Positions 1 through 13,473 of a DNA stretch of 64,000 nt are shown piece by piece. A program made the position numbers and the translations under genes. Under the pieces are notes generated by a model. It did no database searches. It saw only the letters and a program-made list of their open reading frames with translations, and was not told the DNA's origin. The stretch comes from Nomia melanderi (taxonomy: Eukaryota; Arthropoda; Insecta; Hymenoptera; Halictidae), in contig NW_027475138.1 in assembly GCF_051020985.1 (NCBI RefSeq), positions 1,922,001-1,986,000 on the forward strand, given 5' to 3'. Position 1 is the stretch's first letter. Every line of letters begins with the position of its first letter.

Positions 1-760
1 AAGTGCATTGTCTGTAGGAGGCCCAGGCGCATGAATCTGGCCAGCGGGAACGACCTCGGACCACCAGGGGCCGTGAAAACCTCAGTCTCATGGGGCCGGA
101 CACTCAGGGTCAGGGGAAAATCCAATATATATCTGGTGATATCTCGGGTGCTATTACAGATAGCGCAATAAACCAAAGTGCATTGTCTGTAGGAGGCCCT
201 TGCGAATGAATCTGTTCCGCAGGAACGACCTCGGACCACCAGTGGCCGAGAAAATTACAGATATTCGGAATCCGTCACCCAAGGTCATGTAAAAATCCAG
301 CATATATCTGGTGATATCTCGGGTGCTATTACAGATAGCGCAATAAACCAAAGTGCATTGTCTGTAGGAGGCCCTGGCGCATGAATCTGGCCAGCAGGAA
401 CGACCTCCGACCACCAGGGGCCGAGTAAACCACCGTCTCATGGGGCCGGACACTCAGGGTCAGGGAAAAATCCAATATATATCTGGTGATATCTCGGGTG
501 CTATTACAGATAGCGCAATAAATCAAAGTGCATTGTCTGTAGGAGGCCCAGGCGAATAAATCTGGCCAGCTGGAACGACCTCGGACCACCAGGGGCCGAG
601 AAAACCACAGTCTCATGGGGCCGCACACTCAGGTTCAGGGTAAAATCCAATATTTATCTGGTGATATCTCGGGTGCTATTACAGATAGCCCAATAAATCA
701 AAGTGCATTGTCGGTAGGAGGCCCTGGCGCATGAATCTGTGCAGCGGGAACGACCTCGGA
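1..760 (+). repeat. Left copy of a 12-monomer-lag duplication
   Basis: This segment matches 2,100-2,860 at a lag of 2,099 bp (12 monomers minus one base). Shared rare states include the D-type monomer, GGCCAGCAGGAACGACCTCC, CCGAGTAAACC, the AATATTTATC form and TGTCGGTAGG. The lag is one base short of 12 x 175 because a 174-bp monomer at 1,576-1,749 lies between. The copies are visibly more diverged than the units in the centre of the window, which suggests an older event. Confidence 0.75.
176..350 (+). repeat. Type D monomer 1
   Basis: An ordinary monomer except for a diverged patch at about 254-301 reading ATTACAGATATTCGG, then CCGTCACCCAAGGTCATG, before rejoining the family at ATATATCTGG. 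Length stays 175 bp, so the patch is substitutional. The upstream part also carries CCTTGCGAATG and CAGTGGCCGAG. Confidence 0.88.
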
Positions 761-1400
761 CCACCAGGGGCCGAGACAACAACCGTCTCATGGGGCCGGA
801 CACTCAGGGTCAGGGAAAAATCCAATATATTTCTGGTGATATCTCGGGTTATATTACAGATAGAACAATAAATCAAAGTGCATTGTCTGTAGGAGGCCCT
901 GGCGCATGAATCTGGGCAGCGGGAACGACCTCGGACCACCAGGGGCCGAGAAAACCACCGTCTCATGGGTCCGGACACTCAGGGTCAGGGGAAAATCCAA
1001 TATATATCTGGTGATATCTCGGGTGATATTAGAGATAGCGCAATAAACCAAAGTGAATTATCTGAAGGAGGCCCTGGCGCATGCATCTGTGCAGCGGGAA
1101 CGACCTCGGACCACCAGGGGCCAAGAAAACCACCGTCTCATGGCGCCGGACACTCAGGGTCAGGGAAAAATCCAATATATATCTGGTGATATCTCGGGTG
1201 CTATTTGAGATAGCGCAATAAATCAAAGTGCATTGTCTGTAGGAGGCCCAGGCGCATGAATCTGGCCAGCGGGAACGACCTCGGACCACCATGGGCCGAG
1301 AAAACCACAGTCTCATGGGGCCGGACACTCAGGGTCAGGGGAAAATGCAATATATATCTGGTGATATCTCGGGTGCTATTACAGATAGCGCAATAAACCA

Positions 1401-1575
1401 AAGTGCATTGTCTGTAGGAGGCCCTTGCGAATGATTCTGTGCCGCAGAAACGACCTCGGACCACCAGTGGCCGAGAAAATTACAGATATTCGGAATCCCT
1501 AACCCAAGGTCATGTAAAAATCCAGCAAATATCTGGTGATATCTCGGATGCTATTAGAGATAGCGCAATAAACCA
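1401..1575 (+). repeat. Type D monomer 2
   Basis: Patch begins at 1,479; the same diverged block with private changes (AATCCCTAACCC). It lies exactly 7 monomers (1,225 bp) after D monomer 1, and its left neighbour also matches the neighbour of D monomer 1. Confidence 0.87.
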
Positions 1576-1749
1576 AAGTGCATTGTCTGTAGGAGGCCCT
1601 GGCGAATGAATCTGGTCAGCGGGAACGACCTAGGACCACCAGGGCCGAGAAAACCACCGACTCACGGGGCCGGACACTCAGGGTCAGGGGAAAATCCAAT
1701 ATATATCTGGTGATATCTCGCGTGCTATTAGAGATAGCGCAATAAACCA
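1576..1749 (+). repeat. 174-bp monomer (single-base deletion)
   Basis: Reads CCACCAGGGCCGAG near 1,640, one G shorter than the usual CCACCAGGGGCCGAG. This explains the 2,099-bp lag across it. Confidence 0.85.
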
Positions 1750-2099
1750 AAGTGAATTATCTGCAGGAGGCCCTGGCGCGAGCATCTGTGCAGCGGGAAC
1801 GACCTCGGACCACCAGGGGCCACGAAAACCACCGTCTCATGGCGCCGGACACTCAGGGTCAGGGAAAAATCCAATATATATCTGGTGATATCTCGGTTGC
1901 TATTAGAGATAGCGCACTAAATCAAAGTGCATTGTCTGTAGGAGGCCCAGGCGCATGAATCTGGCCAGCGGGAACGACCTCGGACCACCAGGGGCCGAGA
2001 AAACCACAGTCTCATGGAGCCGAACACTCAGGGTCAGGGAAAAATCCAATATATATCTGGTGATATCTCGGGTGCTATTACAGATAGCGCAATAAATCA

Positions 2100-2860
2100 A
2101 AGTGCATTGTCTGTAGGAGGCCCAGGCGAATGAATCTGTGCAGCGGGAACGACCTCGGACCACCAGGGGCCGAGAAAACCACCGTCTCATGGATCCGGAC
2201 ACTCAGGGTCAGGGGAAAATCCAATATATATCTGGTGATATCTCGGGTGCAATTACAGATAGCGCAAGAAACCAAAGTGCATTGTCTGTAGGAGGCCCTT
2301 GCGAATGAATCTGTGCCGCAGGAACGACCTCGGACCACCAGTGGCCGAGAAAATTACAGATATTCGGAATCCGTCACCCAAGATCATGTAAAAATCCAGC
2401 AAATATCTGGTGATATCTCGGGTGCTATTAGAGATAGCGCAATAAATCAAAGTGCATTGTCTGTAGGAGGCCCAGGCGAATGAATCTGGCCAGCAGGAAC
2501 GACCTCCGACCACCAGGGGCCGAGTAAACCACCGTCTCATGGGGCCGGACACTCAGGGTCAGGGAAAAATCCAATATATATCTGGTGATATCTCGGGTGC
2601 TATTACAGATAGCGCAATAAATCAAAGTGCATTGTCTGTAGGAGGCCCAGGCGAATAAATCTGGCCAGCTGGAACGACCTCGGACCACCAGGGGCCGAGA
2701 AAACCACAGTCTCATGGGGCCGCACACTCAGGGTCAGGGTAAAATCCAATATTTATCTGGTGATATCTCGGGTGCTATTACAGATAGCCCAATAAATCAA
2801 AGTGCATTGTCGGTAGGAGGCCCTCGCGCATGAATCTGTGCAGCGGGAACGACCTCAGAC
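2100..2860 (+). repeat. Right copy of the 12-monomer-lag duplication
   Basis: Partner of 1-760. It keeps the same order of rare variants but has private changes, such as GGATCCGGAC and GCGCAAGAAACC near 2,190-2,270. Confidence 0.75.
2275..2449 (+). repeat. Type D monomer 3
   Basis: Patch begins at 2,353. It is the partner of D monomer 1 at the 2,099-bp lag and reads AAGATCATG where the others read AAGGTCATG. Confidence 0.88.
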
Positions 2861-3399
2861 CACCAGGGGCCGGGAAAACCACAGTCTCATGGGGCCGGAC
2901 ACTCAGGGTCAGGGGAAAATCCAATATATATCTGGTGATATCTCGGGTGCTATTAGAGATAGCGCAATAAATCAAAGTGCATTGTCTGTAGGAGGCCCAG
3001 GCGCATGAATCTGGCCAGCGGGAACGACCTCGGACCACCAGGGGCCGAGAAAACCACAGTCTCATGGGGCCGGACACTCAGGGTCAGGGGAAAATCCAAT
3101 ATATATTTGGTGATATCTCGGGTGCTATTACAGATAGCGCAATAAATCAAAGTGGATTGTCTATAGGAGGCCCTGGCGCATGAATCTGTGCAGCGGGAAC
3201 GACCTCGGAACACCAGGGACCGAGAAAACCACCGTCTCATGGGGCCGGACACTCAGGGTCAGGGGAAAATCCAATATAGATCTGGTGATATCTCGGGTGC
3301 CATTACAGATAGCGCAATAAACCAAAGTGCATTGTCTGTAGGAGGCCCTGGCGCATGAATCTGTGCAGCGGGAACGACCTCGGAACACCAGGGACCGAG

Positions 3400-3930
3400 A
3401 AAACCACCGACACATGGGGCCGGACACTCAGGGTCGAGGAAAAATTCAATATATATCTGGTGATATCTCGGGTGCTCTTACAGATAGCGCACTAAACCAA
3501 GCTGAATTATCTGCAGGGGGCCCTGGCGCATGAATCTGTGCAGCGGGATCGACCTTGGACCACTAGGGGCCGAGAAAATCACCGTCTCATGGGGCCGGAT
3601 TGTCAGGGTCAGGGAAAAATCCAATATATATCTGGTGACATCTCGGGTGCTATTAGAGATAGCGCAATATACCAAAGTGAATTATCTGCAGGAGGGCCTA
3701 GCGTATTAATCTGAGCAGCAGGAACGACCTCGGACCACCAGGGGCCGAGAAAGCCACCGTCTCATGGGGCCGGACACTCAGGGTCAGGGGAAAATCCAAT
3801 ATGTATATGGATATATCTCGGGTGCTATTAGAGCTAGCGCAATAAATCAAAGTGCATTGTCTGTAGGAGGCCCTGGCGCATGAATCTGTGCAGCGGGAAC
3901 GACCTCGGACCACCAGGGGCCGAGAAAACC
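3400..3930 (+). repeat. Three-monomer segment shared with 14,075-14,605
   Basis: Shares a run of rare states with 14,075-14,605: CCGACACATGG, GGGTCGAGGAAAAATTC, GGTGCTCTTACAG, CCAAGCTGAATTATC, GCAGGGGGCCC, GACCACTAGG, GGATTGTCAGGG and GGGCCTAGCGTATTAATC. The lag is 10,674 bp (61 monomers minus one base), showing sequence transfer over more than 10 kb. Confidence 0.8.
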
Positions 3931-4054
3931 AGTGTCTCATGGGGCCGCACACTCAGGGTCAGGGTAAAATCCAATATATATCTGGTGATATCTCGAGTGC
4001 TATTACAGGTAGCGCAATAAATCAAAGTGCATTGTCTGTAGGAGGCCCTGGCGC

Positions 4055-7000
4055 ATGAATCTGTGCAGCGGGAACGACCTCGGAACACCAGGGACCGAGA
4101 AAACCACCGTCTCATGGGGCCGGACACTCAGGGTCAGTGAAAAATCCAATATATATGTGGTGATATCTCGGGTGCTATTACAGATAGCGCAATAAATCAA
4201 AGTGCATTGTCTGTAGGAGACCCTGGCGCATGAACCTGTGCAGCGGGAACGACCTCTGACCACCAGGGGCCGAGAAAACGACCGTCTCATGGGGCCGGAC
4301 GCTCAGGGTCAGTGAAAAATCCAATATATATCTGGTGATATCTCGGGTGCTATTAGAGATAGCGCAATAAACCAAAGTGAATTATCTGCAGGAGGCCCTG
4401 GCGCATGAATCTGTGCAACGGGAACGACCTCGGACCACCAGGGGCCGAGAAAACCACAGTCTCATGGGGCCGGACACTCAGGGTCAGGGGATAATCCAAT
4501 ATAGATCTGGTGATATCTCGGGTGCTATTAGAGATAGCGAAATAAACCAAAGTGAATTATCTGCTGGAGGCCCTGGCGCATGAATCCGTGCAGCGGGAAC
4601 GTCCTCGGACCTCCAGGGGCCGAGACAACGACCGTCTCATGGGGCCGGACACTCAGGGTCAGGGTAATATCCAATATATATCTGGTGATATCTCGGGTGC
4701 TATTACAGATAGCGCAATAAATCAAAGTGCATTGTCTGTAGGAGGCCCTGGCGCATGAATCTGTGCAACGGGAACGACCACGGACCACCAGGGGCCGAGA
4801 AAACCACAGTCTCATGGGGCGGGACACTCAGGGTCAGGGGAAAATCCAATATAGATCTGGTGATATCTCGGGTGCTATTACAGATAGCGCAATAAACCAA
4901 AGTGAATTATCTGCAGGAGGCCCTGGCGCATGAATCTGTGCAGCGGGGACGACCTCGGACCACCAGGGGCCGAGAAAACCACCGTCTCATGGGGCCGGAC
5001 TGTCAGGGACAGGAGAAAATCCAATATATATCTGGTGATATCTCGGGTGCTATTACAGATAGCGCAATAAATCAAAGTGCATTGTCTGTAGGAGGCCCTG
5101 GCGCATAAATCTGTGCAGCGGGAACAACCTCGGACCACCAGGGGCCGAGAAAACCACCGACACATGGGGCCGGACTGTCAGGGTCTGGGAAAAATCCAAT
5201 ATATATCTGGTGATATCTCGAGTGCTATTAGAGATAGCGCAATAAACCAAAGTGAATTATCTGCAGGAGGGCCTAGCGTATTAATCTGAGCAGCAGGAAC
5301 GACCTCGGACCACCAGGCGCCGAGAAAACTACCGTCTCATGGGGCCGGTCACTCAGGGTCAGTGAAAAATCCAATATATATCTGCTGATATCTCGGGTGC
5401 TATTAGAGATAGCGCAATAAATCAAAGTGCATTGTCTGTAGGAGGCCCTGGCGCATGAATCTGTGCAACGGGAACGACCACGGACCACCAGGGGCCGAGA
5501 AAACCACAGTCTCATGGGGCGGGACACTCAGGGTCAGGGGAAAATCCAATATAGATCTGGTGATATCTCGGGTGCTATTACAGATAGCGCAATAAACCAA
5601 AGTGAATTATCTGCAGGAGGCCCTGGCGCATGAATCTGTGCAGCGGGAACGACCTCGGAACACCAGGGACCGAGAAAACCACCGTCTCATGGGGCCGGAC
5701 ACTCAGGGTCAGTGAAAAATCCAATATATATGTGGTGATATCTCGGGTGCTATTACAGATAGCGCAATAAATCAAAGTGCATTGTCTGTAGGAGACCCTG
5801 GCGCATGAACCTGTGCAGCGGGAACGACCTCTGACCACCAGGGGCCGAGAAAACGACCGTCTCATGGGGCCGGACACTCAGGGTCAGGGTAATATCCAAT
5901 ATAGATCTGGTGATATCTCGGGTGCTATTACAGATAGCGCAATAAATCAAAGTGCATTGTCTGTAGGAGGCCCTGGCGCATGAATCTGTGCAACGGGAAC
6001 GACCACGGACCACCAGGGGCCGAGAAAACCACAGTCTCATGGGGCGGGACACTCAGGGTCAGGGGAAAATCCAATATAGATCTGGTGATATCTCGGGTGC
6101 TATTACAGATAGCGCAATAAACCAAAGTGAATTATCTGCAGGAGGCCCTGGCGCATGAATCTGTGCAGCGGGGACGACCTCGGACCACCAGGGGCCGAGA
6201 AAACCACCGACACATGGGGCCGGACTGTCAGGGTCTGGGAAAAATCCAATATATATCTGGTGATATCTCGAGTGCTATTAGAGATAGCGCAATAAACCAA
6301 AGTGAATTATCTGCAGGAGGGCCTAGCGTATTAATCTGAGCAGCAGGAACGACCTCGGACCACCAGGCGCCGAGAAAACTACCGTCTCATGGGGCCGGTC
6401 ACTCAGGGTCAGTGAAAAATCCAATATATATCTGCTGATATCTCGGGTGCTATTAGAGATAGCGCAATAAATCAAAGTGCATTGTCTGTAGGAGGCCCTG
6501 GCGCATGAAGCTGTGCAGCGGGAACGACCTCGGACCACCAGGGGCTGAGAAAACCACAGTCTCATGGGGCCGGACTCTCAGGGTCAGGGGAAAATCCAAT
6601 ATAGATCTGGTGATATCTCGGGTGCTATTACAGATAGCGCAATAAATCAAAGTGCATTGTCTGTAGGAGGCCCTGGCGCATGAATCTGTGCAGCGGGAAC
6701 GACCTCGGACCACCAGGGGCCGAGAAAACCACCGTCTCATGGGGCCGGGCTGTCAGGGACAGGGGAAAATCCAATATATATCTGGTGATATCTCGGGTGC
6801 TATTACAGATAGCGCAATAAATCAAAGTGCATTGTCTGTAGGAGGCCCTGGCGCATAAATCTGTGCAGCGGGAACAACCTCGGACCACCAGGGGCCGAGA
6901 AAACCACCGACACATGGGGCCGGACTGTCAGGGTCTGGGAAAAATCCAATATATATCTGGTGTTATCTCGAGTGCTATTAGAGATAGCGCAATAAACCAA

Positions 7001-8700
7001 AGTGAATTATCTGCAGGAGGGCCTAGCGTATTAATCTGAGCAGCAGGAACGACGTCGGACCACCAGGCGCCGAGAAAACTACCGTCTCATGGGGCCGGTC
7101 ACTCAGGGTCAGTGAAAAATCCAATATATATCTGCTGATATCTCGGGTGCTATTAGAGATAGCGCAATAAATCAAAGTGCATTGTCTGTAGGAGGCCCTG
7201 GCGCATGAATCTGTGCAACGGGAACGACCACGGACCACCAGGGGCCGAGAAAACCACAGTCTCATGGGGCGGGACACTCAGGGTCAGGGGAAAATCCAAT
7301 ATAGATCTGGTGATATCTCGGGTGCTATTACAGATAGCGCAATAAACCAAAGTGAATTATCTGCAGGAGGCCCTGGCGCATGAATCTGTGCAGCGGGAAC
7401 GACCTCGGAACACCAGGGACCGAGAAAACCACCGTCTCATGGGGCCGGACACTCAGGGTCAGTGAAAAATCCAATATATATGTGGTGATATCTAGGGTGC
7501 TATTACAGATAGCGCAATAAATCAAAGTGCATTGTCTGTAGGAGACCCTGGCGCATGAACCTGTGCAGCGGGAACGACCTCTGACCACCAGGGGCCGAGA
7601 AAACGACCGTCTCATGGGGCCGGACGCTCAGGGTCAGTGATAAATCCAATATATATCTGGTGATATCTCGGGTGCTATTAGAGATAGCGCAATAAACCAA
7701 AGTGAATTATCTGCAGGAGGCCCTGGTGCATGAATCTGTGCAACGGGAACGACATCGGACCACCAGGGGCCGAGATAACCACAGTCTCATGGGGCCGGAC
7801 ACTCAGGGTCAGGGGAAAATCCAATATAGATCTGGTGATATCTCGGGTGCTATTAGAGATAGCGAAATAAACCAAAGTGAATTATCTGCAGGAGGCCCTG
7901 GCGCATGAATCCGTGCAGCGGGAACGTCCTCGGACCTCCAGGGGCCGAGACAACGACCGTCTCATGGGGCCGGTCACTCAGGGTCAGGGTAATATCCAAT
8001 ATATATCTGGTGATATCTCGGGTGCTATTACAGATAGCGCAATAAATCAAAGTGCATTGTCTGTAGGAGGCCCTGGCGCATGAATCTGTGCAACGGGAAC
8101 GACCACGGACCACCAGGGGCCGAGAAAACCACAGTCTCAAGGGGCGGGACACTCAGGGTCAGGGGAAAATCCAATATAGATCTGGTGATATCTCGGGTGC
8201 TATTACAGATAGCGCAATAAACCAAAGTGAATTATCTGCAGGAGGCCCTGGCGCATGAATCTGTGCAGCGGGGACGACCTCGGACCACCAGGGGCCGAGA
8301 AAACCACCGACACATGGGGCCGGACTGTCAGGGTCTGGGAAAAATCCAATATATATCTGGTGATATCTCGAGTGCTATTAGAGATAGCGCAATAAACCAA
8401 AGTGAATTATCTGCAGGAGGGCCTAGCGTATTAATCTGAGCAGCAGGAACGACCTCGGACCACCAGGCGCCGAGAAAACTACCGTCTCATGGGGCCGGTC
8501 ACTCAGGGTCAGTGAAAAATCCAATATATATCTGCTGATATCTCGGGTGCTATTAGAGATAGCGCAATAAATCAAAGTGCATTGTCTGTAGGAGGCCCTG
8601 GCGCATGAATCTGTGCAGCGGGAACGACCTCGGACCACCAGGGGCCGAGAAAACCACAGTCTCATGGGGCCGGACACTCAGGGTCAGGGGAAAATCCAAT
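4055..8700 (+). repeat. Mosaic of copies at 10-, 12- and 19-monomer lags
   Basis: Three overlapping relations are visible. About 4,055-4,984 matches 7,380-8,309 (3,325 bp, 19 monomers). About 4,960-5,875 matches 6,710-7,625 (1,750 bp, 10 monomers). About 5,880-6,600 matches 7,980-8,700 (2,100 bp, 12 monomers). Markers are GGACTGTCAGGG, GGGACAGG, GGGTCTGGG, CAACGGGAACGACCACGG and the rare GGGCCTAGCGTATTAATC unit, which appears near 5,269, 6,319, 7,019 and 8,419. No single unit length explains the block, so it looks like successive exchanges out of register. Confidence 0.75.
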
Positions 8701-11700
8701 ATATATCTGGTGATATTTCGGGTGCTATTAGAGATAGCGCAATAAATCAAAGTGCATTGTCTGTAGGAGGCCCTGGCGCATGAATCTGTGCAGCGGGAAC
8801 GACCTCGGAACACCAGGGACCGAGAAAACCACCGCCTCATGGGGCCGGACACTCAGGGTCAGTGAAAAATCCAATATATATGTGGTGATATCTCGCGTGC
8901 TATTACAGATAGCGCAATAAATCAAAGTGAATTATCTGCAGTAGGCCCTGGCGCATGAATCTGTGCAGCGGGAACGACCTCGGACCACCAGGGGCCGAGA
9001 AAACTACCGTCTCATGGGGCCGGTCACTCAGGGTCAGTGAAAAATCCAATATATATCTGCTGATATCTCGGGTGCTATTAGAGATAGCGCAATAAATCAA
9101 AGTGCATTGTCTGTAGGAGGCCCTGGCGCATGAATCTGTGCAGCGGGAACGACCTCGGACCACCAGGGGCCGAGAAAACCACAGTCTCATGGGGCCGGAC
9201 ACTCAGGGTCAGGGGAAAATCCAATATATATCTGGTGATATTTCGGGTGCTATTAGAGATAGCGCAATAAATCAAAGTGCATTGTCTGTAGGAGGCCCTG
9301 GCGCATGAATCTGTGCAACGGGAACGACCACGGACCACCAGGGGCCGAGAAAACTACCGTCTCATGGGGCCGGTCACTCAGGGTCAGTGAAAAATCCAAT
9401 ATATATCTGCTGATATCTCGGGTGCTATTAGAGATAGCAAAATAAACCAAAGTGAATTATCTGCAGGAGGCCCTGGCGCATGAATCCGTGCAGCGGGAAC
9501 GTCCTCGGACCTCCAGGGGCCGAGACAACGACCGTCTCATGGGGCCGGTCACTCAGGGTCAGGGTAATATCCAATATATATCTGGTGATATCTCGGGTGC
9601 TATTACAGATAGCGCAATAAATCAAAGTGCATTGTCTGTAGGAGGCCCTGGCGCATGAATCTGTGCAGCGGGAACGACCTCGGACCACCAGGGGCCGAGA
9701 AAACCACAGTCTCATGGGGCCGGACACTCAGGGTCAGGGGAAAATCCAATATATATCTGGTGATATTTCGGGTGCTATTAGAGATAGCGCAATAAATCAA
9801 AGTGCATTGTCTGTAGGAGGCCCTGGCGCATGAATCTGTGCAGCGGGAACGACCTCGGAACACCAGGGACCGAGAAAACCACCGCCTCATGGGGCCGGAC
9901 ACTCAGGGTCAGTGAAAAATCCAATATATATGTGGTGATATCTCGCGTGCTATTACAGATAGCGCAATAAATCAAAGTGAATTATCTGCAGTAGGCCCTG
10001 GCGCATGAATCTGTGCAGCGGGAACGACCTCGGACCACCAGGGGCCGAGAAAACTACCGTCTCATGGGGCCGGTCACTCAGGGTCAGTGAAAAATCCAAT
10101 ATATATCTGCTGATATCTCGGGTGCTATTAGAGATAGCGCAATAAATCAAAGTGCATTGTCTGTAGGAGGCCCTGGCGCATGAATCTGTGCAGCGGGAAC
10201 GACCTCGGACCACCAGGGGCCGAGAAAACCACAGTCTCATGGGGCCGGACACTCAGGGTCAGGGGAAAATCCAATATATATCTGGTGATATTTCGGGTGC
10301 TATTAGAGATAGCGCAATAAATCAAAGTGCATTGTCTGTAGGAGGCCCTGGCGCATGAATCTGTGCAACGGGAACGACCACGGACCACCAGGGGCCGAGA
10401 AAACTACCGTCTCATGGGGCCGGTCACTCAGGGTCAGTGAAAAATCCAATATATATCTGCTGATATCTCGGGTGCTATTAGAGATAGCAAAATAAACCAA
10501 AGTGAATTATCTGCAGGAGGCCCTGGCGCATGAATCCGTGCAGCGGGAACGTCCTCGGACCTCCAGGGGCCGAGACAACGACCGTCTCATGGGGCCGGTC
10601 ACTCAGGGTCAGGGTAATATCCAATATATATCTGGTGATATCTCGGGTGCTATTACAGATAGCGCAATAAATCAAAGTGCATTGTCTGTAGGAGGCCCTG
10701 GCGCATGAATCTGTGCAACGGGAACGACCACGGACCACCAGGGGCCGAGAAAACCACAGTCTCAAGGGGCGGGACACTCAGGGTCAGGGGAAAATCCAAT
10801 ATAGATCTGGTGATATCTCGGGTGCTATTACAGATAGCGCAATAAACCAAAGTGAATTATCTGCAGGAGGCCCTGGCGCATGAATCTGTGCAGCGGGGAC
10901 GACCTCGGACCACCAGGGGCCGAGAAAACCACCGACACATGGGGCCGGACTGTCAGGGTCTGGGAAAAATCCAATATATATCTGGTGATATCTCGAGTGC
11001 TATTAGAGATAGCGCAATAAACCGAAGTGAATTATCTGCAGGAGGGCCTAGCGTATTAATCTGAGCAGCAGGAACGACCTCGGACCACCAGGCGCCGAGA
11101 AAACTACCGTCTCATGGGGCCGGTCACTCAGGGTCAGTGAAAAATCCAATATATATCTGCTGATATCTCGGGTGCTATTAGAGATAGCGCAATAAATCAA
11201 AGTGCATTGTCTGTAGGAGGCCCTGGCGCATGAATCTGTGCAGCGGGAACGACCTCGGACCACCAGGGGCCGAGAAAACCACAGTCTCATGGGGCCGGAC
11301 ACTCAGGGTCAGGGGAAAATCCAATATATATCTGGTGATATTTCGGGTGCTATTAGAGATAGCGCAATAAATCAAAGTGCATTGTCTGTAGGAGGCCCTG
11401 GCGCATGAATCTGTGCAGCGGGAACGACCTCGGAACACCAGGGACCGAGAAAACCACCGCCTCATGGGGCCGGACACTCAGGGTCAGTGAAAAATCCAAT
11501 ATATATGTGGTGATATCTCGCGTGCTATTACAGATAGCGCAATAAATCAAAGTGAATTATCTGCAGTAGGCCCTGGCGCATGAATCTGTGCAGCGGGAAC
11601 GACCTCGGACCACCAGGGGCCGAGAAAACTACCGTCTCATGGGGCCGGTCACTCAGGGTCAGTGAAAAATCCAATATATATCTGCTGATATCTCGGGTGC

Positions 11701-11705
11701 TATTA
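7866..11705 (+). repeat. 15-monomer-lag duplication flanking a tandem 6-mer
   Basis: About 7,866-9,080 matches 10,491-11,705 at 2,625 bp (15 monomers). Shared states include CAACGACCG, GGGTAATATCC, GTCTCAAGGGGCGGG, ACCGCCTCATGG and CTGCAGTAGG. Inside it sits the 6-mer tandem duplication annotated separately, so the two events are nested. Confidence 0.75.
8562..10716 (+). repeat. Tandem duplication of a 6-monomer unit (1,050 bp)
   Basis: About 8,562-9,611 and 9,612-10,716 are almost identical at a 1,050-bp lag. They share GATATTTCGG, ACCGCCTCATGG, GATATCTCGCG, CTGCAGTAGG and GATAGCAAAATAAACC. The match ends near 10,716, where CAGCGGG becomes CAACGGG. Confidence 0.82.
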
Positions 11706-13000
11706 CAGATAGCGCAAGAAATCAAAGTGCATTGTCTGTAGGAGGCCCTGGCGCATGAATCTGTGCAGCGGGAACGACCTCGGACCACCAGGGGCCAAAA
11801 AAACCACTGTCTCATGGGGCCGGACACTCAGGGTCAGGGGAAAATCCAATATATATCTGGTGATATCACGGCTGCTATTACAGATAGCGCAATAAATCAA
11901 AGTGCATTGTCTGTAGGAGGCCCTGGCGCATGAATCTGTGCAGCGGGAACGACCTCGGAACACCAGGGACCGAGAAAACCACCGTCTCATGGGGCCGGAC
12001 ACTCAGGGTCAGTGAAAAATCCAATATATATGTGGTGATATCTCGGGTGCTATTACAGATAGCGCAATAAATCAAAGTGCATTGTCTGTAGGAGGCCCTG
12101 GCGCATGAATCTGTGCAGCGGGAACGACCTCGGGCCACCAGGGGCCGAGAAAACGACCGTCTCATGGGGCCGGACGCTCAGGGTCAGTGAAAAATCCAAT
12201 ATATATCTGGTGATATCTCGGCTGCTATTACAGATAGCGCAATAAATCAAAGTGCATTGTCTGTAGGAGGCCCTGGCGCATGAATCTGTGCAGAGGGAAC
12301 GACCTCGGAGCACCAGGGGCGAGACAACCACCTTCTCATGGGGCCGGACACTCAGGGTCAGGGAAAAATCCAATATATATCTGGTGATATCTCGGGTCCT
12401 ATTACAGATAGCGCAATAAATCAAAGTGCATTACCTGTAGGAGGCCCTGGCGCATGAATCTGTGCAGCGGGAACGTCCTCGGACCTCCAGGGGCCGAGAA
12501 AACCACAGTCTCATGGGGCCGGACACTCAGGGTCAGGGGAAAATCCAATATAGATCTGGTAATATCTCGGGTGCTATTACAGATACCGCAATAAATCAAA
12601 GTGCATTGTCTGTAGGAGACCCTGGCGCATGAACCTGTGCAGCGGGAACGACCTCGGACCACCAGGGGCCGAGAAAACCACAGTCTCATGGGGCCGGACA
12701 CTCAGGGTCAGGGGAAAATCCAATATATATCTGGTGATATCTCGGGTGCTATTAGAGATAGCGCAATAAATCAAAGTGCATTGTCTGTAGGAGGCCCTGG
12801 GGCATGAATCTGTGCAGCGGGAACGACCTCGGAACACCAGGAGCCGAGAAAACCACCGTCACATGGGGCAGGACCCTCAGGGTCAGTGAAAAATCCAATA
12901 TATATATGGTGATATCTCGGGTGCTATTACAGATACCGCAATAAATCAAAGTGCATTGTCTGTAGGAGACCCTGGCGCATGATCCTGTGCAGCGGGAACG
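11497..13000 (+). repeat. 1.5-kb segment shared with 21,646-23,149
   Basis: Matches 21,646-23,149 at 10,149 bp (58 monomers minus one base). Both hold the same 174-bp monomer, the GCATTACCTG state, CAGATACCGC, GGGGCATGAATC, GTCACATGGGGCAGG and CATGATCCTG. The two ends of the match are sharp. It is a long-range duplication or conversion tract inside the array. Confidence 0.82.
12250..12423 (+). repeat. 174-bp monomer with shared deletion (copy 1)
   Basis: Reads GGAGCACCAGGGGCGAGAC, one base short of the consensus, with ACCTTCTCATGG after it. The same deletion at 22,399-22,572 shows common descent. Confidence 0.87.
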
Positions 13001-13298
13001 TCCTCGGACCTCCAGGGGCCGAGACAACGACCGTCTCATGGGGCCGGACACTCAGGGTCAGGGTAAAATCCAATATATATCTGGTGATATCTCGGGTGCT
13101 ATTACAGATAGCGCAATAAATCAAAGTGCATTGTCTGTAGGAGGCCCAGGCGCATGAATCTGGCCAGCGGGAACGACCTCGGACCACCAGGGGCCGAGAA
13201 AACCACAGTCTCATGGGGCCGGACACTCAGGGTCAGGGGAAAATCCAATATATATTTGGTGATATCTCGGGTGCTATTACAGATAGCTTAATAAATCA

Positions 13299-13473
13299 AA
13301 GTGCATTGTCTGTAGGAGGCCCAGGCGAATGAATCTGTGCAGCGGTAACGACCTCGGACCACCAGGGGCCGAGAAAATTATAGATATTCGGAATCCGTCA
13401 CCCAAGGTCATGTAAAAATCCAGCATATATCTGGTGATATGTCGGGTGCTATTACAGATAGCGCAATAAATCA
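13299..13473 (+). repeat. Type D monomer 4
   Basis: Patch begins at 13,377 and reads ATTATAGATATTCGG. The upstream half is ordinary (CAGGGGCCGAG rather than CAGTGGCCGAG), so the patch sits in a different backbone from D1-D3. Confidence 0.88.

Noticed and set aside
254..301. CENP-B box in the D-type patch (TTCGGAATCCGTCACC)
   Set aside because: It starts with TTCG but lacks the A at the fixed central position and the final CGGG of the TTCGNNNNANNCGGG consensus. Ordinary monomers, including the GATATTTCGGG variants, fail as well.
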